From an uncultured Sulfolobales archaeon (lineage in GTDB: Archaea; Thermoproteota; Thermoprotei_A; Sulfolobales; NBVN01): a stretch of 64,000 nt of DNA. The notes beneath the pieces are model-generated. The model was not told where the DNA came from, did no database searches, and saw only the letters and a program-made list of their open reading frames with translations. The translations under genes and the position numbers were made by a program. How positions within the stretch are numbered: position 1 is the first letter of the stretch; the number at the start of each line of letters is the position of its first letter. The stretch lies in contig CALEDH010000008.1 in NCBI GenBank assembly GCA_937949785.1, positions 106,028 through 170,027 on the forward strand, read 5' to 3'. Below are positions 20,006 to 29,684 of the stretch, piece after piece.

Positions 20006-20764
20006 GTGGTAAGTGAGTGTAGTAATAGTTTAAAAATATTAAAAGATAACTTAGTAATGTATACGGTGTGCTTAGCAGGGATGTTCGGGGACTTTAAGAT
20101 CTTCGATGAGTTCGAAATTAACCTACTTAACGGTAAGGTAGTGTTTAAAAGAATTAATGGCGGTCATCTAAGGATTGTTAAGTCCATTAATTCATCGATA
20201 ACTTCTAAGGTTATTAACCTAACTGTTGATGAGTTCATTAGTTTAAGACCTAAACAGCCGTCTGGGAACATGATTAAAGTTAACTACTTAATGATAAGAT
20301 TTTCTGAACCGCTTACGTTACTGCCTAAAACATCAACATCTGTAAATCTACAGCTCCCAACGGATTTAGGAGTCTTCGTAGGTGACGTATTAGTTGACTC
20401 AATACCTCTAAGTAAGGTTAAGTACGCGCTTTACGGGCCGTCAGACATCGGAGATCTCTGCAGGTATATAAGTAAGGAAGTAGTAGATTCAACTCCTAAG
20501 GAGTTCTTAGGTAGTATGAATGTTAGCATTACCTCAACATATGCTGATAATTTAAGCATTAGCAGAGTAGTCATACCGGTAGAGGGCTTAGCAGTCTTCG
20601 TCTTACACGACAATGAGATAAGATTTAACAACGTTGAAGTTAGATGTCTATCCCCACTCCATGTTGAAGTCTCCACGGATAGTAAGACCTCCTTAACTCC
20701 TAGTGAAATCAGATATGGTGGTAGGGCTGAGAAATCATCATATACTATGAGGTTCGGTGTTTAA
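20006..20764 (+). CDS. DUF432-like archaeal protein
   Basis: 252 aa; overlaps downstream mscS-like gene by 8 bp; family assignment by recollection of sequence type and context. Confidence 0.55.
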   Translation: MVSECSNSLKILKDNLVMYTVCLAGMFGDFKIFDEFEINLLNGKVVFKRINGGHLRIVKSINSSITSKVINLTVDEFISLRPKQPSGNMIKVNYLMIRFSEPLTLLPKTSTSVNLQLPTDLGVFVGDVLVDSIPLSKVKYALYGPSDIGDLCRYISKEVVDSTPKEFLGSMNVSITSTYADNLSISRVVIPVEGLAVFVLHDNEIRFNNVEVRCLSPLHVEVSTDSKTSLTPSEIRYGGRAEKSSYTMRFGV

Positions 20765-21584
20765 GATGGTCTTAGACTTCATAGTAGGTAGTTTTGAATT
20801 CCTCATTAAAATAACACTAGCTTTAATCGCTATACTTATCTCCTACTACTTAGGTAAACTGTTCAGTGGCTACATCAAGAAATCTAAAATAAAGGTACAT
20901 CCAGAACTCATGTATAATATTATGAGGGCAGTTAAACTAGTTATGTTATTCATAGGCTTCCTAATAGCTCTATCTATACTAGGTATTGAACTCACTGGCC
21001 TAATGGTAGCAGCTGGATTTGCCGGTATCGTTGTCGGTCTAGCAACACAGCAAACGTTAAGTCAGATATTTGCCGGTATTTCTATGCTTATAGAGGGTAG
21101 GATTAAGGTCGGAGACTCAGTTAGAGTAGGGGATGATTGGGGAGTCGTAGAGGCTGTAGGGATTATGTCAACTCAGATTAGACTGTGGAGTGGTGAGGTG
21201 GTAACTATACCGAATAGCGATTTAATGTCCTCTAAAATATATAATTATTCTAGGCCGATCGCTAGGAGGATAGACCTCTCTCTAGGGATTTCATATAATT
21301 CAGATATAGGTAAGGCGTTAGACGTGATTAGAAAGACGTTAGAAAGTAAAGAACTTATCCTAGCAGAACCCCCTCCAACACTCATAGTTGACTCACTAGG
21401 TGATAGCTCTGTAAACATTAAAGTCCTACTCTGGGTACCATCTCAGGAATTCTGGACCATAAGAAGGGAGATTATTAGGGAGATTAAGGGAGCGTTAGAA
21501 GCTGCTGGCATTGAGATACCGTTCCCGCAGAGAGTTATATGGTTAAGGACTAAGACAGATTCAACGCAGCTAAGTCAAGCTTAA
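20757..21584 (+). CDS. MscS-family mechanosensitive ion channel
   Basis: GFAGIVVGLATQQTLSQIFAGISMLIEGRIKVGDSVRVGDDWGVVEAVGIMSTQIRLWSGEVVTIPNSDL. Confidence 0.95.
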   Translation: MFKMVLDFIVGSFEFLIKITLALIAILISYYLGKLFSGYIKKSKIKVHPELMYNIMRAVKLVMLFIGFLIALSILGIELTGLMVAAGFAGIVVGLATQQTLSQIFAGISMLIEGRIKVGDSVRVGDDWGVVEAVGIMSTQIRLWSGEVVTIPNSDLMSSKIYNYSRPIARRIDLSLGISYNSDIGKALDVIRKTLESKELILAEPPPTLIVDSLGDSSVNIKVLLWVPSQEFWTIRREIIREIKGALEAAGIEIPFPQRVIWLRTKTDSTQLSQA

Positions 21585-21968
21585 ACCACCGCTCTGAACT
21601 AGCGTTAGCCTTCGTAACGTTAGGTCCTCTCACCATGGATTAACAACCTCATCAATCCACACTCATTAAGTACTTAACGTTAGGTAGACTAAATCGCTGA
21701 CCTAGGAAGTAGTCTTACTTAAACCGAAAACCTTTTCCTTACTCAGTAGGAATTAATGAAGGTTAGGCAGGGGATGTAGTTATCGGTTTAATGGCGTTTC
21801 TCCTCTTAATCAAGGATCTGCTGGCATAACGTTTAAACACATTTGTAGAGGGGCTCATCAACTATGGTTACGTCTTTAAATCTCTTAAACTACACTGCTA
21901 TTGAGGTGTGCTGAACGGTTTGTAGTTCATGGAATGTCTCTAGGCTGGATTTAAGGTTAGAGGGCGGT

Positions 21969-22553
21969 GTGGAACGTGTAGTTGATGAGGTCTTAGACTA
22001 TGTGAGGTATAATACGTTTAGCAGTGATGATGGGGTAATTTACTTCAGGGCTAGTGTTAAGGTGTATGACGCCTTATTGGATATTATAAGATTTATCGGT
22101 AAGGCCTTCAGGTTGTATGGCTTGATGCGTTTAAGAGTGGAGACAATGATCTTCGGCGAGCTCATTAAGGAGTTAATGAGCTTAGGCACATGTAAACCTA
22201 GCTTAGAGGTTGTAATAACTGCTACACCGTTAAGAACGTTGGAAAATAGTTGTTTAGGTGATTTCTACGTATCAGAAATGATAACACCTATCGGTTATGC
22301 TTTAACATCATTAGAAATTAGGGGGACTACTGAATATGTGGTCTTCGATGAGGTGCGTTTCAATATATGCTCGATATCTAAGGACTTTAAAATCGTAGGT
22401 TGTCTACTCCCCTCCAGCTCTGAGCCCATAGATCTGAGCTACTTAGAATTAGTAGTTAAAATCTTAAGGGATGTTGTGGGCAGGCTTAATGCTAAGCATA
22501 GATATGTTACTTGGTTATTAAGTCAAGGTAGCCTTCACGTACTTGATTACTAA
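21969..22553 (+). CDS. Hypothetical protein
   Basis: 194-aa ORF, GTG start, coding-like composition; no recognised domain. Confidence 0.5.
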   Translation: MERVVDEVLDYVRYNTFSSDDGVIYFRASVKVYDALLDIIRFIGKAFRLYGLMRLRVETMIFGELIKELMSLGTCKPSLEVVITATPLRTLENSCLGDFYVSEMITPIGYALTSLEIRGTTEYVVFDEVRFNICSISKDFKIVGCLLPSSSEPIDLSYLELVVKILRDVVGRLNAKHRYVTWLLSQGSLHVLDY

Positions 22554-22582
22554 CTACTAGGTATATTAGTATTCGCTGTCCC

Positions 22583-22897
22583 TTAATCTTTAATAAATCT
22601 TCTAAGGAGTTCCCTATACTTTATGTACATATCGTCGTTGAGCATCTTACTATAACACTCATTACATACCCTGATCGAAGGCTGTAACTCAACAGAACAC
22701 TCCCTACAAACTATACGTCCGCATATCAAACAATTACCTACTGAAAGTCTTACATGACATATACTACATAGAGTCTCCCTACACACGCTGCACACGCCGT
22801 TGGAATCTATATGATTACCACATACATACCTACCGCATAATTTACACCTACTTACAGCCTCAAAAGCCTCGCAGACCTCACACAGCAGTGCTAACAC
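22583..22897 (-). CDS. Small cysteine-rich multi-zinc-finger (B-box-like) protein
   Basis: Repeated CxxC/CxxH knuckles: CEVC, CKLCGRYVCGNH, CSVC, CSICH, CLICGRIVCREC, CNEC. Confidence 0.7.
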   Translation of the reverse strand: MLALLCEVCEAFEAVSRCKLCGRYVCGNHIDSNGVCSVCRETLCSICHVRLSVGNCLICGRIVCRECSVELQPSIRVCNECYSKMLNDDMYIKYRELLRRFIKD

Positions 22898-22939
22898 CTT
22901 AACATATTAATTAATTAACTCACTTATTTTAATTAATTT

Positions 22940-22989
22940 GGGATGACCTGACGACTATCTCTGAGCTGTGATGTTGATGGAGCGACTGG
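22940..22989 (+). ncRNA. Possible C/D box sRNA (weaker boxes)
   Basis: C GGGATGA 22940-46; D' CTGA 22961-64; C' GTGATGT 22968-74; D CTGG 22986-89; guides 14 and 11 nt. Confidence 0.4.
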
Positions 22990-23109
22990 GACCGATTTTA
23001 TATGGCGTTAGCTTCGTAGGCAGTGTTTAATGTATTAGAATATTTATTTAAGGATTTATGGAGAAGCTTTAACTTAAAAAACAAAAATAGTTTTTAGGCT
23101 CCATTATCC

Positions 23110-24570
23110 TTATATCGTGAATGTCGGTATGAAGACTTGGATGAGCTGTATTAGCCCGTAGGGTAGGTACACGACTATACCTATTATTGATAGTATTACT
23201 ATTATTATGTGAGGTCTGTAAGACTTTGGTAGATACTTCATGTTTAGGTATAATAACGCGATACCCCATATGGCTAGGGCGAATAGGTGTGTAGCGGCTG
23301 ATGCGAATGCTGCTAATATCGGTAATGAGAACTTTGTGAGGAAGAATATACCACCGACTATGATTAAGTATGGCCATAGGTATAACCTAACTTTATTAGG
23401 AGTGATATCAACTGCCTTCTTAAACGTACCTCTCGCCATATCATATATTGTCCACATATATACTTCGTGGAGTCCGTAGAACGTCCCCCAGAAGGCGAAG
23501 AAGGAACCTATCCACCATATCACTCCTGCCCAAGGACCTAAAGTCTTAGTAAGCCAGTCTACTTGAGCTGCAGCTAGTGCAATGCCTGAGGGAGCTACAC
23601 GCATTGGACGTAAAACCTCAATAGTTAATATTACTGCAGGTATCGTTACGATGAATACCATGAAGTATGACAGGCCGCAGTCAAACATAGTTGGTAGTAA
23701 CCAACCCTTAATCTTCTTCTTCGATTCCTCATCTTCAGGTATGGATAGTTTTGGTAAACCTATGGTGACGACTTTCTTTAGTATCTCATCTGAGAACCTT
23801 AGAAGGGCCCACCCCTTCTCCCTCAGCATGGCTTGATAGCCTACGTAGTCTTGAATGCCGCCGCCCAGAGCACCTAATGCTGTACCTAATAGCATGAATG
23901 GTGTTAGCGCCCATATATCTGGGGCTGCTTTCTGAATCCACGGTTCGTAAGGTGGTATTGGACGTGGTATGAAGAGGTTTCCGAAGAACGCTCCCCAGTC
24001 AGGCCTTGTGCCTAATAGTGTTGCAGCCCAGAAGGCAAGGAACATAGACCATAGGACAAGTAAGCTTATAGTCTCAATAACTTTATATGCTCTGCCAAGT
24101 CTAGCTGCGAATACCAACAATAGTACTGTAACTGCAACAACTAGTATCCAGAAGTATAGGATGTCTGCAGGCCTGCCTAAGGCATGCCATAATACTGAAG
24201 CGCTTAACGAACTTAATATATTAAACCACATAGGCATAACTGCTAATATAGTAACTAGTAAGAAGAGGTTAAACCATCTAGTGTAGACCTTAGCACAAGC
24301 TATTGATGTGGGGATACCGGTTATCGTATGCCATCTATTAGCTAGGTATTGTATCACACCCTTAATCCAAACACCGTATAAGAACGCCCAAACCATGACA
24401 TATCCGAAGGCCGCAGCAGCTCTCGGCGTCCAGACAAGCTCACCACTACCTATTGTGAGTGAGGCAATTATCGCACCAGGTCCGGCAACAGTCCAAATCC
24501 ACTTAAGCTCAATTTTTGGCGGAGTCTCGATCTGGTCCAAATACTTTTTATAATCAATTGCTTCGCTCAT
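23110..24570 (-). CDS. NRAMP-related membrane transporter
   Basis: 486 aa, about 11 TM; N-term GPGAIIASLTIGSGELVWTPRAAAAFGY in the position of the NRAMP TM1 motif; GGGIQDYVGYQAML. Confidence 0.65.
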   Translation of the reverse strand: MSEAIDYKKYLDQIETPPKIELKWIWTVAGPGAIIASLTIGSGELVWTPRAAAAFGYVMVWAFLYGVWIKGVIQYLANRWHTITGIPTSIACAKVYTRWFNLFLLVTILAVMPMWFNILSSLSASVLWHALGRPADILYFWILVVAVTVLLLVFAARLGRAYKVIETISLLVLWSMFLAFWAATLLGTRPDWGAFFGNLFIPRPIPPYEPWIQKAAPDIWALTPFMLLGTALGALGGGIQDYVGYQAMLREKGWALLRFSDEILKKVVTIGLPKLSIPEDEESKKKIKGWLLPTMFDCGLSYFMVFIVTIPAVILTIEVLRPMRVAPSGIALAAAQVDWLTKTLGPWAGVIWWIGSFFAFWGTFYGLHEVYMWTIYDMARGTFKKAVDITPNKVRLYLWPYLIIVGGIFFLTKFSLPILAAFASAATHLFALAIWGIALLYLNMKYLPKSYRPHIIIVILSIIGIVVYLPYGLIQLIQVFIPTFTI

Positions 24571-24706
24571 ACCTTGAAAACCTCATATACTATTGTATAT
24601 AATCTACTTATAAATTTATCTTAGTAGTTCCTTAGTAGTTCTCGACAATCAGGAACGGAGTGCTTAATTTAGAACATTTTAGTAATATTGAATTAGGTAG
24701 GTAGTT

Positions 24707-26353
24707 ATGTCTAATAAGGGTATAATCATAATTTGTCTAACCTTGTTAGCAGTAATGATAAACTCTACGTTAGTTACTACGGTGAAAGCTCAGACTTCCC
24801 CAACAACTTACTCAGCTAGCTATGCTGAGATCCTCAGCCATAGTGTTCAGGTAGCAGGTAATATACTTATGAGGTGGGGTATACTAGGAGGTGATGCCTG
24901 GGAGTTATTAGATAAGGCAAGAAGTTTAATTGTTAGTATATCTGAAGTTGAGGGGAGTGATAGGGAGTTAGCTAGGAAGTACTTCCAGGAAGGCATGAAT
25001 TACGTACATTCCGCAATATCATTAGCTGCAAGGGAATATGTAGGTAGTGAGGAATTCAGGAACATGGTGATGGTTAGGAAGGGGTTACAAGAGGTTCAAA
25101 TATTAAATGAAACTATAAATAACGTTAAATCTAAATTATTAAGTTTAAATAGGTCGGCTGCCCTCCAAACATCGGTAGTTAACGCTTATTTAACCACTAT
25201 TGATAACTTAATAGCTAGGGTGAACTCTCTTAAAGATTATTTAAATGGTGTCTACTCAAACCTCAGCAACTTTAACGATAAGTACGTTGCAAGTGAATTA
25301 GCTGGCATTGGAGAACAGATAAGGGTATTGAGTAGGGAATTAAGTAGTGCTCAACTCATTAAGGTAAGAGATGAAGTTACTACTAGGGTTAAAGAACGTT
25401 TAAGGGATTTTGAGGGAAGGGTGGATGAGTTAAGGAGGATGGGTGAAGATATTAGGGCTTGGGGGATGTTAGAAGTAAGTCGAATCGTAGGTATGCGGAT
25501 TAGAGGGCTTGATGAAAATATCAGTAGGTTATGGCAACTCATCAGTAAGCTTGAAGGTTTAGACAACTTAGAATGTTTGAGAGAGCTCTCAAACATCAAT
25601 GAAGTATTAAACGTTTTAAACTTAAGTATAGATGACTTAAACAACGTGCTTAAAGAGGTCTTTGAGGTTAGAGACGTTATTAGCGGTGAGATCGCTCGGA
25701 TTAGAGAGGTGTCTGCAAGGTTAGGTCTGAGATTAAAGGAAGATGGTAGGCTACCACAGCATGTTAGGGAGAGGATTGCTGAGATGGTAAGGATGAGTGG
25801 CCAGATATTAAATGAAAGCGATGATGTTATGAAGAACTTAATGACTAATACCTCGTCTACGGATGCATTACTTGAGAGATTCGAAGCTATGGTTAGAGAT
25901 AGTTGGAGGTATAGTCAGGAGTTAAGGAGGTCATTAGGTATGCATGATCAACACCGAGACATAATTCCCTTAGTAGATGATGTGGAGAAATCATTAGACG
26001 GTATGCTGAGGAAGGTTAGCATGTTTAATGGGGTAGCACGTAAGATTAGAGATGATAAGAAAGTCTACGTTGAGAAGTTAATAACTACTAGTATGAAGAC
26101 TTTAGAGGGTCTGAACCTACTTAAAGCCGACCCAGCTGCTAAGAAATTACTTAACGATACATTAACGTTATTGAGGGAGGCTCTAACAGATTTAAGTGAT
26201 AAGGACTTTAAAGCCGCTATGAAGTCCTTAAAACTAGCTCTGAATAACGCTGAGGAGCTCAGCAATAGACTTCCATACCCACATAACTTACGTATCAGTA
26301 GTTTGGTAGGATATCTACGCCTAACATTAAACGAGCTTCAAAGCCTTAGTTAG
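24707..26353 (+). CDS. Secreted long alpha-helical (coiled-coil) protein
   Basis: Signal peptide IIIICLTLLAVMINSTLVTTVKAQ, then about 500 aa of heptad-like helix. Confidence 0.7.
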   Translation: MSNKGIIIICLTLLAVMINSTLVTTVKAQTSPTTYSASYAEILSHSVQVAGNILMRWGILGGDAWELLDKARSLIVSISEVEGSDRELARKYFQEGMNYVHSAISLAAREYVGSEEFRNMVMVRKGLQEVQILNETINNVKSKLLSLNRSAALQTSVVNAYLTTIDNLIARVNSLKDYLNGVYSNLSNFNDKYVASELAGIGEQIRVLSRELSSAQLIKVRDEVTTRVKERLRDFEGRVDELRRMGEDIRAWGMLEVSRIVGMRIRGLDENISRLWQLISKLEGLDNLECLRELSNINEVLNVLNLSIDDLNNVLKEVFEVRDVISGEIARIREVSARLGLRLKEDGRLPQHVRERIAEMVRMSGQILNESDDVMKNLMTNTSSTDALLERFEAMVRDSWRYSQELRRSLGMHDQHRDIIPLVDDVEKSLDGMLRKVSMFNGVARKIRDDKKVYVEKLITTSMKTLEGLNLLKADPAAKKLLNDTLTLLREALTDLSDKDFKAAMKSLKLALNNAEELSNRLPYPHNLRISSLVGYLRLTLNELQSLS

Positions 26354-26398
26354 GTCTATACTAGTGCTTCAGGAAGGTATAAAAGGGATTAGCTTTTA

Positions 26399-27760
26399 AT
26401 GATATCCGGGTCTCATATGAGTTATGATGTAGTAGTGGTTGGTGCTGGATTTGCTGGTGCGTCAACGGCCTACTTCTTAGGTAGGTTGGGGATTAAAGCA
26501 TTAGTCATCGACGTTAAGGGATGGGAAGGTGTTGGCAGTAAGCCGTGTGGTGATGCTGTAGGGAAGCATCACTTCGATGAGTTAGGAATGCCTTACCCTG
26601 AGAAGGATGAGGTGCAGGGCTTGGTAAGGGGTATTCTAATATACTCACCTAGTGAGGAACATAACGTCTTCATAGGGGGTGAGGGCTTCGAAGTCCACAG
26701 AATTAAATACGCTCAGAAACTGCTTTCAGACGCTATTAGTAGAGGTGTTGATTTCTTAGGGGGGACTCATTTTAGGGAGCCTATCTTTAAGGACGGATGT
26801 GTAGTTGGCGCTAAGATTTGGGTGAGCGGTGTTAGGGAGATAAGTTCGAAAGTCTTAGTTGATGCCTCAGGTAATGCTAGGTCTGTGACCAGGCTACTTC
26901 CGAGTTTATGGCCTGTCAACGAAGAATTAAACCTAGGCGATGCAAACATAGCGTATAGGGAGGTTAGAATCGTGAAGGATAGAATTGAAGAGCCTGAGGT
27001 GCTTAGAATATATGTTAATAATGAGGTAGCTCCCGGAGGTTACTGGTGGTTCTTCCCATACAGCCTGATGGATGGCTACGTCAACGTAGGTTTAGGTATT
27101 AGAGGGGATTTAAAGATGGTTAACCCTAAACAACTTCTCTACAAATACGTTCTCTCAAGGCCTGAATTCAAGGATAGCAAGGTTGTAGAAGCAGGGGGTG
27201 CTTTAGTACCTACTAGGAGGCCTGCAGCGTCGTTAGTGTGGAACGGTGTCGCGGTAGTAGGTGATGCTGCATATGTCGTCAACCCAGTACATGGAGGTGG
27301 AAAAGGATCCTCTATGATATCAGCTAAGTGCGTGTCTGAAGCTATTTTAAACGCCTTAGAGGTTGGGAATGCTTCAGCTAGGGACTTATGGAGGGCTAAC
27401 CTATGCTTTATGATGAGGTATGGATATAAACAAGGAGTTTTAGATATATTTAGATACTTCCTCCAAAGGCTAAGTAATGACGACTTAGAATTCAGTATTA
27501 GTAGGAAATTGATAAGCGGTGATGAGTTAAATGAAATATCACTTAAGGGTAGGTTCGATGTAGGTGTTGTTGATAAGGTCCTTAAATTAGCTTCACTACT
27601 AACAAGACCTTCACTCCTACTTAAACTAAGGGTTGTTGTTAAGTATATGGACTTAATTAAGGACCACTACCTTAACTACCCCTCAACACCTGAAGGACTT
27701 GAAAAATGGATTACACAGCTAAACAACTTGCTGAGAACCTACTATGAAACGTTGAAGTGA
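26399..27760 (+). CDS. Geranylgeranyl reductase family FAD-dependent protein
   Basis: VVVVGAGFAGASTAYFLGRLG, KPCGDAVGKHHF, VVGDAAYVVNPVHGGGKGSSMISA. Confidence 0.9.
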   Translation: MISGSHMSYDVVVVGAGFAGASTAYFLGRLGIKALVIDVKGWEGVGSKPCGDAVGKHHFDELGMPYPEKDEVQGLVRGILIYSPSEEHNVFIGGEGFEVHRIKYAQKLLSDAISRGVDFLGGTHFREPIFKDGCVVGAKIWVSGVREISSKVLVDASGNARSVTRLLPSLWPVNEELNLGDANIAYREVRIVKDRIEEPEVLRIYVNNEVAPGGYWWFFPYSLMDGYVNVGLGIRGDLKMVNPKQLLYKYVLSRPEFKDSKVVEAGGALVPTRRPAASLVWNGVAVVGDAAYVVNPVHGGGKGSSMISAKCVSEAILNALEVGNASARDLWRANLCFMMRYGYKQGVLDIFRYFLQRLSNDDLEFSISRKLISGDELNEISLKGRFDVGVVDKVLKLASLLTRPSLLLKLRVVVKYMDLIKDHYLNYPSTPEGLEKWITQLNNLLRTYYETLK

Positions 27761-27859
27761 GTTACTTGCTAACGATGTACGTTCAACATAAGGCTACTTA
27801 TTCGATTACGACTGTGAAGATCGTCGCTTTCTAACCTAAGGTGATGGACTGCGAGCCAA

Positions 27860-29497
27860 TTATTTCCTAAGGAACTTACCGTAGGTTCTTAGGTAGAGGT
27901 CACTGCTCTCTAATCTACTAATTAGCTCTAAGTTCCTCCTATACTTCCCAGCACTTAATTCCTTACCACTCCTCCTCACCCACTCATCAATATTTAACAT
28001 ATACTTCCTCTGTTCATAGTCTCTGTAGACTTCATTTAATACGTTGAAGGTGCAGAAAGGTATTAACCTCCCATCAGGCATTAAGTAATGTATATTACAT
28101 CTCATAACTCTCTGAACATCATAGTTGTAGAGGTCCATGAAGTGCATCATACCTATGAATAAGAACTTATAGTGCCAAACACCTAAGGCGTGGTAATCCC
28201 TCTTAGTGAATATATCGTAGAGCATTTTAGGTAGTGAGGTTTTAATATCTAAGGGTACGTCACTCCACTTAATGAACTTAGCCATTAGGTTTAGGAGTAC
28301 TTTAGAACCTATTAATAACTTCCCCCCACTCCTGAATTCATGGGCCTTATCGTGGAGGTACTCTAAAAATCCTGTAATGTCTATCATCCTAGTAATCGGT
28401 ATGTAAGTCACATCATCACCTACACTCTCCACATATACGTAGGTACCTACGCCACACTGTGGGTGATTACTTAACTCGAATTTAAACCTACCCTCTAAGA
28501 ACTCTGCAAACTCTGATATCGGTATAGTTGAAGGTACTGTAAACCAGTCATCTCTACTTATAGAGCCGTTGGTTAACTCCTCAACGATCTTAACAGCATC
28601 TGCTATTGTTACCCTCATCTCCTCCCTCTCAGCCTTCCTAATCATACCTGTTAGACTTACTGGTTGGAAGTTAACAGCTCTAATTACATCCATGTTCAAC
28701 GCAGCGAATTTTATTATATCTCCTAACTCACCGTCATTTACACCTTTAATTACTACCGGGACTAAGACGACGCTGGTAATACCTGACTTCCTGAAGACCT
28801 CCAGTATGTATGGGACCTCCCAATGATTCTTAGGGTTGGTCTTCGGGGTTACCCCATCGAAACTTAGGTAAATGGTGTTCACTCCAGCTGCCTTAATATT
28901 CCTAGCAAGTTCTACAGCTTTCTCAGGACTTTCAAGATAGAGGCGTGCGAGTTTAATACCGTTAGTATTTAGTTGTATATGTTTAACACCTAATGACTTA
29001 AGTAGTTTAATGATGTCAACGATATCCTCTCTGATAAGGGGCTCACCGCCAGTCAACTGTATAGCTGCTGTAACTCCCTGCCTAAGTAAGTTCTTAACCA
29101 TGAATTCTATCTGCTCCAACGTAGGCTCATATACAAAGCCTACCTTCTCAGCGTAGAAGAAGCAGTAGTAGCAATCTAAATCACATCTATTAGTTAAGAC
29201 TATGTTTGCTAAGGCTGTATGGCTTTTATGTACTGGGCATAGGCCGCAGCTATAGGGGCATGGAGCGCTTAAATACGTATAAACATGTCTAGGACCTCTA
29301 CCCTCAACATACCACCTCTCCAACCTCTTGAAGAACTCCACATCTCCTGAGTAAAGCTCCTCAATCTCCCCGTGCTCAGGGCATACCTTCCTAATATATA
29401 CTTTATTGCCCCTCTCAACCAGTACTGCTGAGAGTAATGCGTAGCAGTAAGGACATATACTCTGAGTATACCTAATTAGCTTCTCCCCTTCCTTCAA
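27860..29497 (-). CDS. tes: Radical SAM protein, tetraether lipid synthase (Tes)-like
   Basis: N-term CPYCYALL...CPEHGE, CPYSCGLCPVHKSHTALANIVLTNRCDLDCYYCFFYAEKVG (CxxxCxxC), TGGEPLI; C-terminal CNIHYLMPDGRLIPFCTFN. Confidence 0.82.
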   Translation of the reverse strand: MKEGEKLIRYTQSICPYCYALLSAVLVERGNKVYIRKVCPEHGEIEELYSGDVEFFKRLERWYVEGRGPRHVYTYLSAPCPYSCGLCPVHKSHTALANIVLTNRCDLDCYYCFFYAEKVGFVYEPTLEQIEFMVKNLLRQGVTAAIQLTGGEPLIREDIVDIIKLLKSLGVKHIQLNTNGIKLARLYLESPEKAVELARNIKAAGVNTIYLSFDGVTPKTNPKNHWEVPYILEVFRKSGITSVVLVPVVIKGVNDGELGDIIKFAALNMDVIRAVNFQPVSLTGMIRKAEREEMRVTIADAVKIVEELTNGSISRDDWFTVPSTIPISEFAEFLEGRFKFELSNHPQCGVGTYVYVESVGDDVTYIPITRMIDITGFLEYLHDKAHEFRSGGKLLIGSKVLLNLMAKFIKWSDVPLDIKTSLPKMLYDIFTKRDYHALGVWHYKFLFIGMMHFMDLYNYDVQRVMRCNIHYLMPDGRLIPFCTFNVLNEVYRDYEQRKYMLNIDEWVRRSGKELSAGKYRRNLELISRLESSDLYLRTYGKFLRK

Positions 29498-29684
29498 TAC
29501 AGGTAGGTCAGTACTAACACGTATTTCCTTATCACCTATTAATATGAGCCTATTAACACCATCATATTTAGATGGCGTTATGAGCTTACCGTCGTTATTA
29601 CTTCCCTCCGTAACCTACCCCACCCCTAATAATTCTACAACATGAGTATTAAAAATTAGTTACATCAACAATCATTAATTAGCT

